A model generated the notes under the pieces. That model worked only from the letters and a program-made list of their open reading frames with translations, was not told the DNA's origin and did not search any database. 64,000 nucleotides of DNA from Diplosphaera chodatii (Eukaryota; Chlorophyta; Trebouxiophyceae; Prasiolales; Stichococcaceae), in the NCBI GenBank assembly GCA_032358165.1, contig JAALGY010000030.1:1426001-1490000 (forward strand). Direction: 5' to 3'. The number at the start of each line of letters is the position of its first letter. Within the stretch, counting starts at the first letter, position 1. Made by a program: the position numbers and the translations under genes. Positions 1-14,016 of the stretch are shown here, in pieces.

Positions 1-118
1 AAGCGCTCATAGCAGGTGACCGCTCAGTGACCTCACTGCGTGAGATCTTCGTGGCCACTTGTCTGTCAGGACTCAAGGGAGACAACACTCTCCAAGCTTT
101 ACACCACATCCGTTGCAG

Positions 119-1012
119 GTGCCTTCGTCATGGGCATGGGCGCCGGCGTGTGGTTCAACTCGGAAGCGTCCTTCCGCCCCAACAACGTCGCCAGCACAGA
201 GATGATCGACCGCAAAACGCCCAACTCGGAGGTCTGCATGGCCAATGGCTACAGCTCCATGGTGTTCGACCAGCGGATCTTCGTGTCGTTCAACCCGTGC
301 GTCCCTCCACTTGGTCACAGATGCTCCCATGATTGCTACCGCTTCATGCTGCTGCTCGAGTCGACGATGCTGCTTCTTCTGCGTGTCCTGTACCATACTT
401 GCAGTTCTTCTGTGTGGCTTTTTACGATCGTAAGTGGGTATGAGACGGACATGCGACCCGCTGCCCCGTCCTGCCCAGGTTCAACGTGTACGTTGCGCAG
501 CCAGAGGTGAAGCCAGGCTGTGTGTTGCGGCGAAGCAACGTACGGGAGCTTGAGTCACGGAAGCTGGTCGACTCCAAAGAGGTGGCGCCGGTCGCCAACA
601 CAGCAGCTCGATCCATGCCACCATCCATCTGCATGTCCGATCCCTTCAGTCAAAGCCAACCATTGCAGCAGCTTTCAGCAAGGTCACTGCTGCTGCACGC
701 TCCTCATGCAGGTGGAGGCGTGCAAGCGCAACATGAACACGTTTGCATTTGTGGGCGACCTTGAGAAGAGTCCCGAGGTGGGTTGCTGCGCAGGCGACAA
801 GGATGTTATTTGCTGTACCTTCATCTGCACGTGTTTGCTGGCATGCTAGATGCTCATGGTGGACGTTTCTGTTGCAGGTGTCATGCGTGTACCACTCAGA
901 GGCAGCGGAGAATCAGTTTCTGCAAAATCCGCGGAAGAGCGTGCTGGGTGATGGGTACCAAGCCCGCACACCGCAGGCACTCAGTGCCCCCGGCCTGGAT
1001 GCCCCGCAATGA
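119..1012 (+). CDS. DUF3172 family protein, plastid/cyanobacterial type (5' partial)
   Basis: Four exons join in phase: 119-296, 479-581, 712-777 and 878-1012 (stop). The start and any transit peptide lie in upstream exons outside the window, because position 119 follows a TTGCAG acceptor. The protein reads MGAGVWFNSEASFRPNNVAS, then FNVYVAQPEVKPGCVLR, CKRNMNTFAFVGDLEKSPE and VSCVYHSEAAENQFLQ. Asn-Val-Ala-Ser, 'FNVYV.QP...PGCVLR' and 'CK..MNTF.F.G' are conserved in the DUF3172 family of cyanobacteria and plastid-bearing eukaryotes. The biochemical role of the family is unknown to me. A glycine-rich hydrophobic stretch at the visible N-terminus could be a membrane segment. It converges with the CWC24 gene 240 bp downstream. 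Family assignment is confident; function is not claimed. Confidence 0.8.
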
Positions 1013-1252
1013 CAGCACCTCAGTCCTGCTGCAGACGGATGCAGAGGCTTGCATCAGGCAGCTGCAGCATATTTTGGATGGTCAGGGTCTACTCTGTGTC
1101 GGTCCGGTGTATATTATCTGTACAGCTGACGCTGCGCTAGCAGCTTGTTCAGAAAGCTCAAACTTCAAAAACCATGCACTACTCCTCACGACCTAAGCTC
1201 TCACGCTCTGCTTCTCAAAAGCCTGATGCTCGACAGTATACCAAGGTACCGG

Positions 1253-2854
<1,602 letters not shown>

Positions 2855-3302
2855 GTCAGCTGCAGCAACGCGCAGACGAGAAGGTTCTTGAGCAGCAGAT
2901 GCAAGACAGCTAGAATGAAGTTAGTAAAGGACTGGGCAGCACTGGCAATGCTGCACGGCACTTGATGTTCGTGAGGCGGAAGCAGCTAGAAAGCTGGAAG
3001 CTGATTACGTCATAGTGAAGCTCAGCGTCGCCACGATGCGAAGAAATTCAGCCATGCAGCCGGCACAGGTCAACACATCGTGTGCAGTCCAAGGTTTAGC
3101 TGCCAATCAGGTGATACACATTGGAGCTGACGTCCTGCACAAACCTGGGATGAATGCTGCACGTGCCAGGTGACTCACGGGAGGTGCAGCCCACAAATTC
3201 GGCCTCTAAGACACCTGCAACACGGTGCAGCACCACTGTGATCGGACTGCACATCCTGGACTGATAGTACATCCATCCTTCTGCCAGTCATCCTGATACA
3301 AC
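2855..3302. promoter_or_regulatory. Divergent intergenic region between CWC24 and SCO1
   Basis: This 448-bp gap separates two start codons facing away from each other, so it should hold both promoters and 5' UTRs. Two ACGT-core sites resembling bZIP-factor sites are visible: TTACGTCA at 3005-3012 and TGACGTC at 3128-3134. No clear TATA box was seen. Regulation by bZIP factors is inference only. Confidence 0.35.
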
Positions 3303-4948
3303 ATGGCACTCCGGAACCGCGCCGGCAGGCGGCTGGCCGAGGTGCTGCGGCAGCAGCTGCTGTCTGTCGGTCAAGATGGCGCAGCCATCGCTCGCGTCCA
3401 GGTATACTTGATCCTGTAGGCAGTTTTGCACCTGGCAGCATGTTGCGCCCCCATCAAATCACCAACTTAATACCTCGCCCTGCAGCATGAGTTGCCGGTG
3501 CTTTGTACGACAGCGGTGCATCAAACAGTGGCGGCACGCTCGTTTCATGCAGCCAGACTCATCAAGCAGGTACAATGAGGACACGTTTCAGCAAGCGGCA
3601 AATGCGCGCAGCGCCCTTGTATCTTTACTGAACAGTTGGCAACACTCAGCAGCCACTTGACACTGGACACGCTGATCTAGCAGGTTGCTAGGCAGCAACC
3701 GCAAGTGCTGCAGCACACATGCCGAAATATGACGACAGCAGCCTCCACCCGACCCAGAGGAGTGAGTGCATGGCTTGGGAAGAAGAAAACAGCATCTTGT
3801 TCTGAAACATCTGTGGCTGTTGTTGCCGACCCGGTGCTTTCTGCACGTGCAGCCAGTGTCATTCGTCAGCCTAGCGCTGACGGCAGCCACTGGCGGCGCG
3901 TTGCTCGTGTACTATAATCACCTCATGGAACAGAAGCTGAAGAAAAGTGCGCGGTGCCAGTATGCTTTACAGCACTGTCTGCTGTTGCCTGCCGCACATG
4001 GCGCAGTCTGCGGCTGCTGTCCTGCTGGAGGGTGCAGTCCTCAGCTCTACACACGCGTACTGGTTTGAAGCACTCTGATGTGGCGTACAGACGCCGCGGC
4101 GCACGACGCGGCGGTGGGCAAGCCCATGATAGGCGGCCCCTTTGAGCTGGTGGACCACGAGGGGAAACCCTTCAGCGACGCGGACCTGCGCGGCCGCTGG
4201 GCGCTGCTGTACTTCGGCTTCACCTTCTGCCCCGACATCTGCCCCGACGAGCTGGAGAAGATGGCGGCGGCCGTCGACGCCGTCGGTGAGCAGCGCCCCC
4301 CCTGCAGACGGCTCGCAAGGGTGGACTGTTCAAGCATGGCAGCGAAGCGATGGTATGCAGCCGGGGGGCCTCTGCGTCAGCAGACGGACAACATAGCTCT
4401 CCTTAACATCTTGTGTGTGTGGCTGATGCTTTGCGCCCCTTGGGTGCAACAGAGAAGGGCGGCGGGGGCAGCGTGCAGCCGGTGTTCATATCGCTGGACC
4501 CGGAGCGGGACACGGTGCCCCAGGTGGCGCGCTACGTCAAGGAGTTCCACCCCCGCCTCATCGGCCTCACCGGCTCCAGGGAGAAGGTACCAGGGGGTCG
4601 AGCCCGCTGTCCTCGTTGTGATGCTCGTTGCTCGACACTGGCCGCTTGTGCATATCGGCTGCCAACGGTCTGAGCACATGACCATGACCATGGCGTTGCA
4701 AGCCATGAGCCTGGCTGTGACCGACGTGCTGCTGCCGCCTGCAGACGGACGCAGCGGCAAAGGCGTACAGAGTGTACCACATGAAGACGGACGAGAGCGA
4801 GGACTACCTGGTCGACCACTCCATCATCATGTACCTGGTCAACCCAGATGGGGAGTTCGTGCAGTTCTTCGGCAAGAATGTGGATGCCCCCGGGCTCGCC
4901 AAGGCCATCCAGGGCCACATGGCCAGCTGGAAGCCGGTGGACGCGTGA
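3303..4948 (+). CDS. SCO1: SCO1/SenC copper chaperone for cytochrome c oxidase assembly
   Basis: SCO1 is an inner-mitochondrial-membrane thioredoxin-fold protein that delivers copper to the CuA site of COX2. Seven exons join in phase: 3303-3401, 3486-3569, 3684-3761, 3853-3946, 4091-4285, 4453-4586 and 4745-4948, giving about 295 residues. The Arg- and Ala-rich N-terminus ([18 protein letters not shown]) fits a mitochondrial presequence. One transmembrane segment follows ([19 protein letters not shown]). The copper-binding Cys pair is in [12 protein letters not shown] (CxxxC), and the conserved metal-binding His is in [23 protein letters not shown] and GLTGS are further family motifs. The gene looks complete and functional. 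Confidence 0.95.
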
Positions 4949-5139
4949 AGCGTTGGTCAGCTGGGCCGGGCTGAACCACCCAGTGTGCACTTGAGTGTGT
5001 GGTTTGGACGAGCTACAAATCAACGTTGTTGTTTGACCAGCCATTGGGATAACACTGAGCTAGCTATGTTTCAAGGCCCCAGGCAGCCATACTTCGGCCA
5101 CTACCCCAGCCACCGCAGCCAAGAATGCATTCTCTGCTC

Positions 5140-7403
5140 TCAGGCACGATAGGCTAACACACAGCTGGCGAGCAGCCACTCTATGGCCGCGTCCAGGTCG
5201 CAGTCCGCCTCCTCCAGCGCCTCCCGCGCCTTGGTCGCATCAAAACCCATGCCCTGCATAAAATGGGTATTGGTGTATATGCTGAGGCAGCTTACACTCA
5301 TACACAGGGTTTGCAATGAACCAGATGCTAGCACTATTGCCGCTTCACCAGTGACATGACCCCGTAGGGGATCAGGATCGTACTCCTGCACACTCACAGG
5401 AGTTGCTCCGAGGCAGCACCTGGAGGTGGGCAATGTCGCACGCCATCGCTGCGTCCCGTGCCTCTGCTGCCGCAGCGTTGGGTGGAGCCTCGTGCACATC
5501 CGCCCTGCTGCCCCGCCCCCGCCCAGAGCCCCTCGCCCTGCCTTTGCTGCCAGTCGGCCGCTTGCCAGCAGCAGCTCTGCAGTGCACATGGAAATGATCT
5601 CACTCTGTCCTGCCTCACAGGCAGCAAATCTATGTTGCAAGCGTGCCTGCCATTGCATCCCTCTGACGCAGCTTGCGACTGAAGCACAAGCCATGGAGCT
5701 CCAGCCTCGAGAGGAAATCCTCCCTGCTGCATTCTCGAGGAGGCGCTGGCAGTCCACAGCAGTGTGGCCCGAGCCTCAGAAGCATGGCCTCACAGTGATG
5801 GGTCTCGGGCGATGGTGCCGCCGCTGCGCGACCGCTTGGCGCCCGAGGGCTGACGCTTGGCGCCGCTGCCGCCCCCGGCGCGCTGCTTGCGCACCGCCAC
5901 CGCGCTGCTGCTCATACGGTGGGCGCCGTTCGACAGGTCCTGCAGTGGTTCTGCTGCATTACCATCGGCGCCCTGATCGCCTGCCTGCGCCTGCATGGCG
6001 GCAATGGGGTCCGTGGTTCCAACCATGCCATACTGCGCATGCATAGCTGAAGCGTCTTCTCATCAAGGAGCTCCAGGATATGAGCAGTCCGACTGCTGAC
6101 CAGACATGCATGAAGACCAGTCACAGCGGCACCTGGGCTGGCTGTAGCAGCAGCTGCGCATGCATCTGCTTCATGGCAGCCCGCAGCCGCTGGAGGAGTT
6201 CCAGCTTGCCGGCCCTGCTCAGCTGCGCCGGGTCATCGGCTGCAGCGACATCACAAGTATGAGGTGGTGCTGGAACCGGGAGGGCTGAGCACCTGGTGTC
6301 GAAGTCAGAGAATGCAAGATTGCTAATGCTGCAAGTCGGCGCACCCATGAGGCTGTCTGGCAGGGTCGCTGGCTGCTGTGCGCTGCCGCTGGGCTGCCGG
6401 TTGCGCTGCAGCAGAGCGGCGACCTCCTCCAGCTGCTGCTCTGCCGCCGCTACCTGCTCTGGCAGCAGCTCGTACCTGCAATTGTCAAGGCTGTTCAGCA
6501 AATGGCCTGGAGCAACCGACGGACAACGTCAAAGGTGCTTCAGCAGCGCAAGAGCCACTCACTGCTGCCTGGCGTCTGCCTGCCACTGCGTCTTCATATC
6601 AGCGGTCGGGTTGGCTGCAGTCAGCAGAGCAAACATTCAGAACGCGGGATGGCAAGTACGATGCGTGACTGCGTGTGTCTGAAGGGACAAGGTTGCGCAA
6701 GTGGTGCAGCACACAGTGAAGTGTCCCGCGGCTGTGATGAATGCAATACATCACTCACGTCCTGACCAGATGATGAGGCCCGCCTTGCGCTCAACGTCAG
6801 CCCGGGCGTCATTGTCATGCCGCACTCTGTCGATGTCCACCCTCAGGCCCGTGTACGCTGTGGCGCACAACCCACGGCATATCAGCGTCATGCGTCATGA
6901 CCGTGCCGGTGCCTGGTGCGGGCTGGCATGCGGCCATGCACGCCGTGTTGGCGGCGCAGGTCAGCGCAGGCGCCGGTTATCACCTGCCAGGGATTGCTGG
7001 CCCAGCAGGCGCTGCGTCTGGCCGTTGAGCTGCTGGTACAGCTTCCCCGGTAGCAGGCCGGTGCACTCGATTTCCTTCCACCGCCCCACGCCGTGCACCA
7101 TGAGGCACAGCCGCAGGACCGCCACCTCCGTCTTCGTCCACCCCGGCGACGGGCTGAAGTTCCATCTGCGTATCACATGCTGGCGCTCATCAGTACTTGT
7201 CACCCCTTGTAATTGTGCTGCAGGCGCAGGTAGAAACATGGCCCACACGCCAAGCGGACATGCAGTTTCAGAACCCACAGTGATGCGGCATCGCCGAGTC
7301 TTGGGCCTCTGTACTCTTTGCTGTTGTCGTTCATCGTGTCGTTTACCGGACCATGCTGCGGCAGCGCATCCAAATACGCCTTTCGCGCCTGCTGATCATG
7401 CAC
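5140..7403 (-). CDS. SANT/Myb-like domain protein with C-terminal UBA domain
   Basis: Exons join in phase from 7403 (MHDQQARKAYLDALPQHG; an alternative Met is at 7334) to the stop at 5140. After EYRGPRLGDAASLW comes a SANT/Myb-like module: PGWTKTEVAVLRLCLMVHG, VGRWKEIECTGLLPGKLYQQ and TQRLLGQQSLA. Next are YTGLRVDIDRVRHDND and AGLIIWSG, then a predicted coiled coil (LPEQVAAAEQQLEEVAALLQ), a Gln/Met-rich helix (RLRAAMKQMHAQLLL), and a basic region with KRQPSGAKRSRSGG. The last exon is a clear UBA fold: GMGFDATKAREALEEADCDL then DAAIEWLLASC. The SANT part resembles an uncharacterised plant nuclear protein family. The joins between the basic region (donor near 5791) and the UBA exons are the least certain, so a two-gene model cannot be fully excluded. 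Function is unknown; ubiquitin binding in chromatin is inference. Confidence 0.65.
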
Positions 7404-8026
7404 TGCACATGTTCACTGCGCAACACAAGAGCCTCGGGTGTGAGTGACGTAAGACAACACCGCGCACAGCATTGGGCACCAACAGCAAGTGTGCCATATC
7501 ACACTGGAGTCGATGGGCAACTGGACCAGCAACTGTTGAAGTCTTGAAGATGATGAACGTTGGCGCTGAACCCTTCACTCCCTTTGAATTCCGAAAGCAC
7601 ATGAACAGACGACGTGCATGTTCATGTGCACTTGTGCAGCGTGGACATCGGGCCAGCGCCCAGCGGGCGCAACAACGGCACGCACTTCCTCCACTGCGAT
7701 GTGAGCTGCATGACGGCTGCTTGAGTGACCACCGTGGCGTTGTGCGCCCCTCAGAGCGCACAAGTTCAGGCGTCCGACATTGGTTGCAGTCCCATGTACA
7801 TCCGACCGATGGAGAGCGAGTCGCCCGTCAGTAAGTCTGATGTCGCACACTTTTGGTAGCAGCTGCAACGTTTTTCCCAATGTCTCTCTAAACTATGTAC
7901 TTTTTCTAGACTGCAGCATGTTGTGCTGCCCCTCTGCTCACTAACCCGCCCCGGCAGAGGGCAGACGAAACATACTCCATTATGCTGATCCTTTCGCAGC
8001 AATCATCCCAGAGCTAAGACGCCCAA
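7404..8026. other. Intergenic gap, no gene recognised
   Basis: This lies between the 3' end of the VPS3-like gene and the 5' end of the SANT-UBA gene, both on the minus strand. It should hold the promoter of the latter. No convincing exon or motif was found on either strand. Confidence 0.5.
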
Positions 8027-11000
8027 CTAGTCGGGCCAGGCCTCTGTGCTGCTGTAGGGTTGGAGCCTGAAGTCGCGTCCGCTGACCGGGTCTGCATGGT
8101 CCTGTGCATGCTGGTAGCACTTGAAGCACACCAGCACGCCGTTGGGGTACACCGCGAACATTTTGTTGCCGATGCGGTTGTGGCACGCCTGGCAGGACCG
8201 CTCCGCGCTCATGGCCACCCGCCGCCCCAGCACCTGCAGCGGCCCGGTGCCACACATCAGTCTGCGTGTTCCATGCCGGAGCGCTGGCCGCCATGCTGAG
8301 CAGCTGCAGCACAAAACCCTTCCTGTGGTGCGGGGGGTGCGAGGGGTTCGGGGACCCACCTCCGCACGGGTCGCGGCTGCGGCCAGGTGCGCCGACTTTC
8401 GCAGAGTGCGCACCACGGCGGCCTGCCGCGCGCGGTGCTGCCGCTCCCCCAGCACCGCCGCCAGCGTCGCGTGCGCCTGCGCCAGCGGCGCGGTCGCCGG
8501 CAGCGCCGCCAGGACCGAGGCGGGGTCCAGGTGCTCGCCTGGCCAGCAGCAGCCACGGAGCCTTCAGCGCCAGCTCGGTTTTGGGCACCACGACAGATGG
8601 GCGCGGTGCCCGAGGTGCATCAGGCTTGCCTCGCCTTCCGCCAAACCTGAGCCAGCGTCGTCTGCGCTTCACACAGCACGCGCACCGGCAAAGCGCAGCA
8701 GGTGGCACGCCTCCGGCAGCATGTGCGCGTCCAGCAGCAGCGCCAGCAGCTGGGAGTACCCCGGCGGGCCCAGGTGGGCCTGGCAGTACGCCTCGGCAGC
8801 GGCGACGTCGCCCACCAGGAGCGCCAGGATGCGCAGCGCCGCCTCGTGCCCGCCCGCCTGTCCAAGTAGAGGAATGTACCCTTTGAACCGAGCAGGCACA
8901 TGCAGGACTCGACGGCTTCGATGGATGTGTCATCAACAGCCGCCGTGCAGCTGCGCTCGCCGCTGGTGAGCGAGTCCGTGCGCACCTTGGAGTGCAGCAG
9001 GACCTGCTCCTCCCACAGTGCGGTGCCGCGCAGCCGGGCCAGCAGCGCCGGGCCGTCCACCAGCCCGGAGCCCTGCAGCAGCGCCTGCAGCCGCGCCCGC
9101 AGCCCGCCCAGCCGCTCGGCCTCCGCCCGGCTCAGCGCATCACCTGCGGCGTGCCACGAGCAGCCGTCAGCCGGCAGCGCTGCGCTGCCTGCGGAGCATG
9201 TCCGCCTTTCAAACCGAGCAAAGAAGAGCTTGTGGTGACTCGGGTGTGCCAGTCACACCAGTGTGCAATTGAGGGTTTCCTGATGCACCTGGGTCTGCGA
9301 GCGCACGGCGCTTTGCTGGGCGGGCGTCCGGCGGCGGCGGCGGCAGCAGCTCCGCGGCGGCCGCCGCCAGCGCGGCTGCAAGCTCCGTGTGCAGCGCCGG
9401 GTCCCGGCTGCCGCGGTCCGCCACCAGGTGCTCCAGGTACTGCCACAGCAGGTCGCCGGGCCGCCGCCGCAGCAGCTGCAGCACCGCGTCCGTCGGCAGA
9501 TCCCGCGCCTGTCCAGATCACACAGCCTGTGCGCAACCCTTCCAGAGACCAGTCTTCCAGACCGGCTCAGCAGATGTATCAGCACATACAGCACTTGATG
9601 GCCACACACCCGCAGGACAGGCAGTGCTGCTGCCGGCTCCGCTTGTGTGAGCCATGGCAGGTTCTGCAGCGCCAGGGCGGCGCTGCAGCGGTCCGAATCG
9701 GCCAGCAGCGCAGCGGCGCGCTGTGCGGCAATGGCACCGGCGGCGCCACCCCCTTCCGACAGCTCCTGCAGACACCGGGGCTTGCTTCGTCCTGGCACCA
9801 CTGCCTCGCCTGGGGTCGAACAGCTCATGTGCACTGCCACAGCAAGGCAGCAGACACTTACAGTGTGCTCCTTGGCGGTCAGTGACTACCGTGGCATAAG
9901 ATGCTTGAGCTACAGACACACCTGCTATATGGGCCATGCTCACCTGCAGCAGGGCGAGCGCCTCCTCGACCTCGCCGGCGGCCGCCGCCAGGGCCGCCAC
10001 GGCGCCCAGCTGCCGCTCCGCCAGCAGCCGGTCCCGCAGCTGCGCTGCATCCGCCGCGCAGACGCCCGACGCTGCCAAGGCCTGCGCAACCACCCCCTGT
10101 CGCGACGCATCCGCATAGCCCGACCGCACAGCATCCAGCCCGGTGGCACCACGAGTCAGAGTTGTCACACGTGAAGCGTAAAGATAGCCCCTGCCACCGC
10201 TTTGCACCTCGATCTCTGCGCCAGCCCGCAGGTCGGCCAGCAGGTGCAGCAGCAGCGTGTCCACGCCGTCAGCGTCCTCCACGCCCGGCAGCTGCCGCGC
10301 CTGCAGTTGTGCAGACGGCTCAGCGCTGATATTCAACGACACAAAAGCATTACTGGGAGGGGAGGTCGCTGCCCTGACGAGCCGTGTCAGCGTGGCCAGG
10401 GCAGGTGGCATGGAGCACACAACCACCTGCACAGCCAACCCTATAGCACGAGGGCCAGACCAGCCCGCATGTTTCAATGGGCTGAGAGTTGCAAGCGCTC
10501 GAACACGCGGCTCACCCAGAGCAGGTAGTCGGCCAGGCAGCGGCGCGCCTCGGCCAGCAGGCGCTCCGCTGCGGGGCCGCCCCCCGGCACCGCCCGCCCC
10601 ACCGTCGACTCCAGCGGCGCCAGCGGCCGCGCCAGACTCCACCTGCGTGACAGTTGCAGGACGCGCGTGTGCCATTGCGCACCAGACACGGCGCAGCAGT
10701 ACTCCACTGACTTCATCGTGCTCAGGCATCCATCGAGTTCAACGCTCAACAGCGTCCTTGGCCTCTAATCACAGCAGCAGTTGCCAGTGAGCACACCGCT
10801 TGCGAGCTGGAGGCCGCAACGGCCATGCCGCTGTGCGGTGCGGCGCCAGGGGGAAGAACTCGCGGGGCTGCAGGTCGGCGGGCTGGCACCGCCGCGCCGC
10901 AGAGAAGGCCTCCTCAAACCGGCAGCCTGCATGAACATGATGCCCTCACCACCATGATCCACGGCAACTGCAGCTCGCATGTGAAGGGCCTACTTGATGC

Positions 11001-13287
11001 CTGAGCGTCAGCAGCATGTGTGCAGCTGCTCCGCACTGTGTATGAGCAAGAAGGCGGCTTCAGCGGCGGCAACGACTGCCCACGGCGCCCGAGCAGCGTC
11101 TGCAAGAGCCAGCGCTGCGGCGGCATTGCCGCCGCGCAGGAGCTGAGCTGCCTGCTCCTCCAGTTTGACTGCTTGCAGGAGCCACACCTACGCATCAGGG
11201 GCCGAAAGTGTATTTGCAGCCACACATGTCCGGCTCCGTGAACAAGCAGCCTTGGCCTGCAGCAGTGGTGCAACAGTTTTGGCACAGTGACAGCGATATG
11301 CCTGAGCACCACACAGGCAGAGTTGGTGGGTAGGCAGTGAGCAGCTCGCAACAGCACAGGTTGCATGGCCCAGTGATTAGCTGTTTCTGGGACGGGACCA
11401 AGCACACCTTTCGATGGCCAGACAGAGCAACGTTGCCTCCAGACAGCCCGTCCGCTGTGAACAGCATCTCGCCGGGGGCTGGGAAGCCAGCTGAGCCATA
11501 GCCAAGTCGCTGCACACATGCTGCACTGCCCCACTGGTACACTGATAAGCCCTGCGCCGAAATGGAATCGACTGCTGTGAACGTCCCTACGCCCTCATCG
11601 AACACACCTGCGCTTCATACCGTCAGCACTCAGGCGCTGCAGTGGCACCTCTTGTGCGGCGGCCACAACAAACAGGCCAGTGGCCGCGATTGCTGCCGGC
11701 AGGCTGGGAAATGTAAGTGCGCTTCGTGTGGGCTGCCCTGCTGCATCTACTATGAGGCCCACTTGGTCCTGCAGTTCCCCGAACAACGAACGATGATGTG
11801 ACAGGGCTCGTCAGCTGTAACAGCATCGTAGTACCTCATGGCAGGAGTACGCATCTCGCGTGTGGGTTGACCAGCAGGGCTGGAGGACGCCGCCAATAGG
11901 GCAAAGGTGGGTCGAAAGTGCACCATGAGCAGCAGCGCGAGCGGCACGCCGCCCGGCAGGCGGTGGATAAGTGTGGGCGGCGGGGCCTCCGCTGGCAGGG
12001 AGATCAGCGGGGTGGCAGTCCCCGCCGCCACATCCAGCAGCAGGTACTCCAGGGTCGTGCACGCCACAAGCCGCTGCCCCAGCCATGCCATCGACTGCAG
12101 GTGGCAGTGCAGCATGTACTCAAACTGCCGATAGGCTATGATTACAGGCAAACCCCTGGGGCTCGTCGCCCCACTTGCGCATCGCTGTGGGACTGGCCAA
12201 GCATGCAGCTCCCGACTAGCAATCTTTCAGCAAGCCTGAAGCAGGCAAGGCAGCGGTCTCCGAGGAAACATGGGACCTGCCCATGTGCGTTCGGAGCAAC
12301 AAGACATGAAGGTGTGGAACACGGCATAGCAGCTCACCTGGATGGGCAGCGTGCTGGGGAACTCCGCCTGGGCCAGAAGTTTGGCGGTCATGCCCACCGC
12401 TGCGCCTGTCAGCTGAAACACCATGACGCGGGTGGTCCGCCGGCTCGGCTTGATCGCCAGCGCCAGCCGCGGAGGCAGCCGGCCACGGCTGTCTGCCGCC
12501 ACTGCTGATATCCCCTGAAAGACCACCAGCAGCAGTGTGACAGATCGCTTGAGAGTATGCCGACTTCAGATGTTGGCCTTCCTCGCTGGCTTGGGTGCCG
12601 TGTGCCGGCATCGGGCCTGCACTGATGCGGTGCTGCTTCATGCTGGTGCGCGGGGAGGCGTCACCCTGATGCCGGGCAGGGGGTGCCCCTCCATCGTGTC
12701 GGCGTCCAGCAGCAGCAGCAGCCCGTCGCTGAGCGCCCCCAGCCGCTGCGCGTGCTCCAGGTGCAGCACCGAGGTGACCGGCTGCGGGCCCGGCACAACG
12801 CATTTGTGGGAGCACGCACATGCCTGCTGGCACCCGTTGCAGCCTCATCTCAGCAGCCGATGAGGCGGTGGACATGGCGCATGTCCAGCGCACTCTTTTT
12901 CCCCCAGAGCTCCTCGGCCCACCTTTTTGCTGATGTGCTTGCGGGCGGTCAGAGAGAGGTACGCCCCCGACTGTGCTGCGACGATGCGGTGCTCCTCCAG
13001 CTGCCCATCGCTGAGGCCCACATACAGCTTGGTGCCGTCTGCCGACAGTGCCAGTGCCGAGATGGTGGAGCTGCGGGCCTGCGCACAAAAGGCAGGGTGT
13101 CTGTCAGACCCTGAAGCACGCCTTGGCTTTCGATGTGCCTGACGGGCAATGATCAAGCCTCAACCGCAGCAGTGTGCAGGACACTACTTGCGCAAGACAA
13201 TTGCCTCACCCTGTGTTCGTGCACCGGCCATAGCCTGAAGGCTGTGCGCTGCCCGGCAGGGCCGCCACCAACGGCAGCGCCATTCAT
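8027..13287 (-). CDS. VPS3/TGFBRAP1-like CORVET tethering subunit (CNH domain, Vps39-type zinc finger)
   Basis: Translation starts at 13287 (MNGAAVGGGPAGQRTAFRLW, exon 13210-13287) and continues in phase at 13078 with SSTISALALSADGTKLYVGL and SDGQLEEHRI, the start of a citron-homology (CNH) beta-propeller. Further propeller exons include VTSVLHLEHAQRLGALSDGL and GISAVAADSRGRLPPRLALA. The middle is helical: LEEQAAQLLRGGNAAAALAL and FEEAFSAARRCQPADLQPRE, as in Vps39/TGFBRAP1 proteins. The C-terminus ends with a zinc ribbon: RSCQACHNRIGNKMFAVYPN then GVLVCFKCYQH, matching the CxxC...YPNG...CxxC signature of this family; the stop is at 8027. These proteins tether early endosomal or vacuolar membranes with Rab5-type GTPases. 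TGFBRAP1/VPS3 is favoured over VPS39 because of the C-terminal finger and propeller wording, but VPS39 is the main alternative. Confidence 0.75.
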
Positions 13288-14016
13288 GCCTGCTGCAGTG
13301 TGGTCACCGCAGCGCCATGCTCAGGCGATGTGACATCCCGAGAGGTCGCCAGCGTGCCACACAGCATGTGAGCCTCCGCCATGTGTCAATCATGTGGCAT
13401 GCGCTCCCCAACACCCATCATGCTATGCCGCTTGGAGCATTACCGCCAGCTGTTTGCACGGCGAGCTTTGATACTCAGGGCGAGGTCACTGCGTGCTTGG
13501 ACCCAAGGCCTCGCAATGGTCCAGCTCTATGCCGTAGATCAAAGAGAGGCGATCGTGGACTCGCTGTTGCTGTCAATGATCACCTCAATTCTGCTGTGCT
13601 CATTCCACTTTGGCCAGTGCAGAGGGTGGAGACGAGCAGATCAATGCAGCCTGCTCACTTTCCGACGTGCTGAGGTCCAAAGACAAGCAGTTTGTGGACC
13701 CACATGCATGTGCCTTCAGGGCAGCATGCAATGAAGCGACAGGGGATGCACAGGCAGCACACAGACTTACAGACCGGTGAGCAGGTCTCTTGATGAGACG
13801 AAAGCATGCAGAGGTGTGACGCTGAGAGCGCCAGCAAGATGCTGAAGCCTTCCCTCGTGCCTACACTGTCTTTGTACTGCAATCTTCGATTGGACCCAGA
13901 CGACAGACAGATGTTCAACCCAGCACAGGCATAACGTTCCAGGTTGTGGCACCTGCATTGCACAGCTCAGCGTGCAACACCAGCACTTCTACAGGCGCTA
14001 CCTGGGTGATGTACGA
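13288..14016. other. Intergenic gap, no gene recognised
   Basis: This 0.7-kb gap lies between the ALKBH8 3' end and the VPS3-like 5' end, both minus strand. Open frames here are short and have no recognisable domain or good splice context. Confidence 0.5.

Noticed and set aside
9518..10729. 403-residue uninterrupted minus-strand frame taken as a single exon
   Set aside because: It runs through introns of the VPS3-like gene; only parts match the gene's coding pattern, so it was not listed as its own gene.
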